From contig JAQVHG010000137.1 in NCBI GenBank assembly GCA_028696365.1, positions 1 through 6,144 of the forward strand: a stretch of DNA of 6,144 bases, given 5' to 3'. Within the stretch, counting starts at the first letter, position 1, and each line of letters starts with the position of its first letter. Positions 6,014-6,144 of the stretch are shown piece after piece. The notes below the pieces were generated by a model. That model searched no databases. It had not been told where the DNA came from and was given only the letters and a program-made list of their open reading frames with translations. Made by a program: the position numbers and the translations under genes. This DNA comes from Methanofollis sp. (GTDB taxonomy: Archaea; Halobacteriota; Methanomicrobia; Methanomicrobiales; Methanofollaceae).

Positions 6014-6144
6014 GCGGGGGTCTGGCGACCTTTGCCGCAGCCGCCGCCTCTCCGGCCATCAGGTAAGTATGGGCCTGGAGGGCGGCCTTCGCCCCTTCGC
6101 CGGCGGCGATGATGATCTGTTTGCCCCGCACCGAGGTGACGTCG
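5994..6144 (-). CDS. trxB: Thioredoxin-disulfide reductase, C-terminal end only
   Basis: The last 49 codons of a flavoprotein that reduces thioredoxin disulfide; the rest lies beyond the right edge. The visible start, DVTSVRGKQIIIAAGEGAKA, is the conserved C-terminal FAD-contact segment of the TrxB family (the Asp of the GD motif, then the AAGEGAKAA helix). After HTYLMAG, near where the family usually ends, comes a tail of about 18 residues: an Ala-rich run and then a Pro-rich end, RPPLIPPHP. The stop codon (5994-5996) lies inside the antiporter gene, giving a 20-nt convergent overlap. The active-site CxxC is outside the window, so whether the electron donor is NADPH, ferredoxin or F420H2 cannot be judged. 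Confidence 0.85.
   Translation of the reverse strand, partial: DVTSVRGKQIIIAAGEGAKAALQAHTYLMAGEAAAAAKVARPPLIPPHP

Overview
The window looks like chromosomal DNA of a hydrogenotrophic methanogenic archaeon, most likely of the order Methanomicrobiales (a Methanofollis/Methanoculleus-like organism). The main reason is a tfrA-tfrB pair: an FAD-containing fumarate reductase subunit followed by a subunit that fuses an SdhB/FrdB-like iron-sulfur half to an HdrB-like half with two CCG domains. That architecture is the methanogen thiol:fumarate reductase, which uses coenzymes M and B. The coding DNA is GC-rich with strong G/C preference at third codon positions, and an oligo-T terminator follows tfrB. 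The taxonomic placement is inference; no database search was possible.

Layout. Positions 1-1517 hold tfrA (5' end outside the window), which overlaps tfrB (1514-2977) by an ATGA. A T7 tract just after tfrB is a probable terminator. Positions 2978-4021 are about 1 kb without a convincing gene. This stretch is less GC-rich than the genes and is packed with repeats: two direct copies and one inverted copy of a GC-rich palindromic element, a 261-nt unit bounded by 18-nt imperfect inverted repeats, a diverged direct repeat, and several small hairpins. Positions 4022-6013 hold a Kef/CPA2-type cation:proton antiporter with C-terminal RCK (TrkA-N and TrkA-C) domains. The 3' end of a thioredoxin reductase gene (trxB) enters from the right on the minus strand (5994-6144) and overlaps the antiporter gene tail-to-tail by 20 nt.

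How the genes work together. TfrAB is expected to reduce fumarate to succinate in the cytoplasm with CoM-SH and CoB-SH as electron donors, giving the heterodisulfide CoM-S-S-CoB. In methanogens this feeds the reductive branch of the incomplete TCA cycle toward 2-oxoglutarate. The antiporter probably exchanges K+ or Na+ for H+ at the membrane under nucleotide control. Thioredoxin reductase supplies thiol-disulfide redox power. Two of the three loci concern thiol redox chemistry, but the repeat-filled gap and the convergent arrangement argue against one operon. No CRISPR array, tRNA or rRNA was seen. I find no clearly new multi-gene system; the least explained part is the repeat-rich intergenic region.
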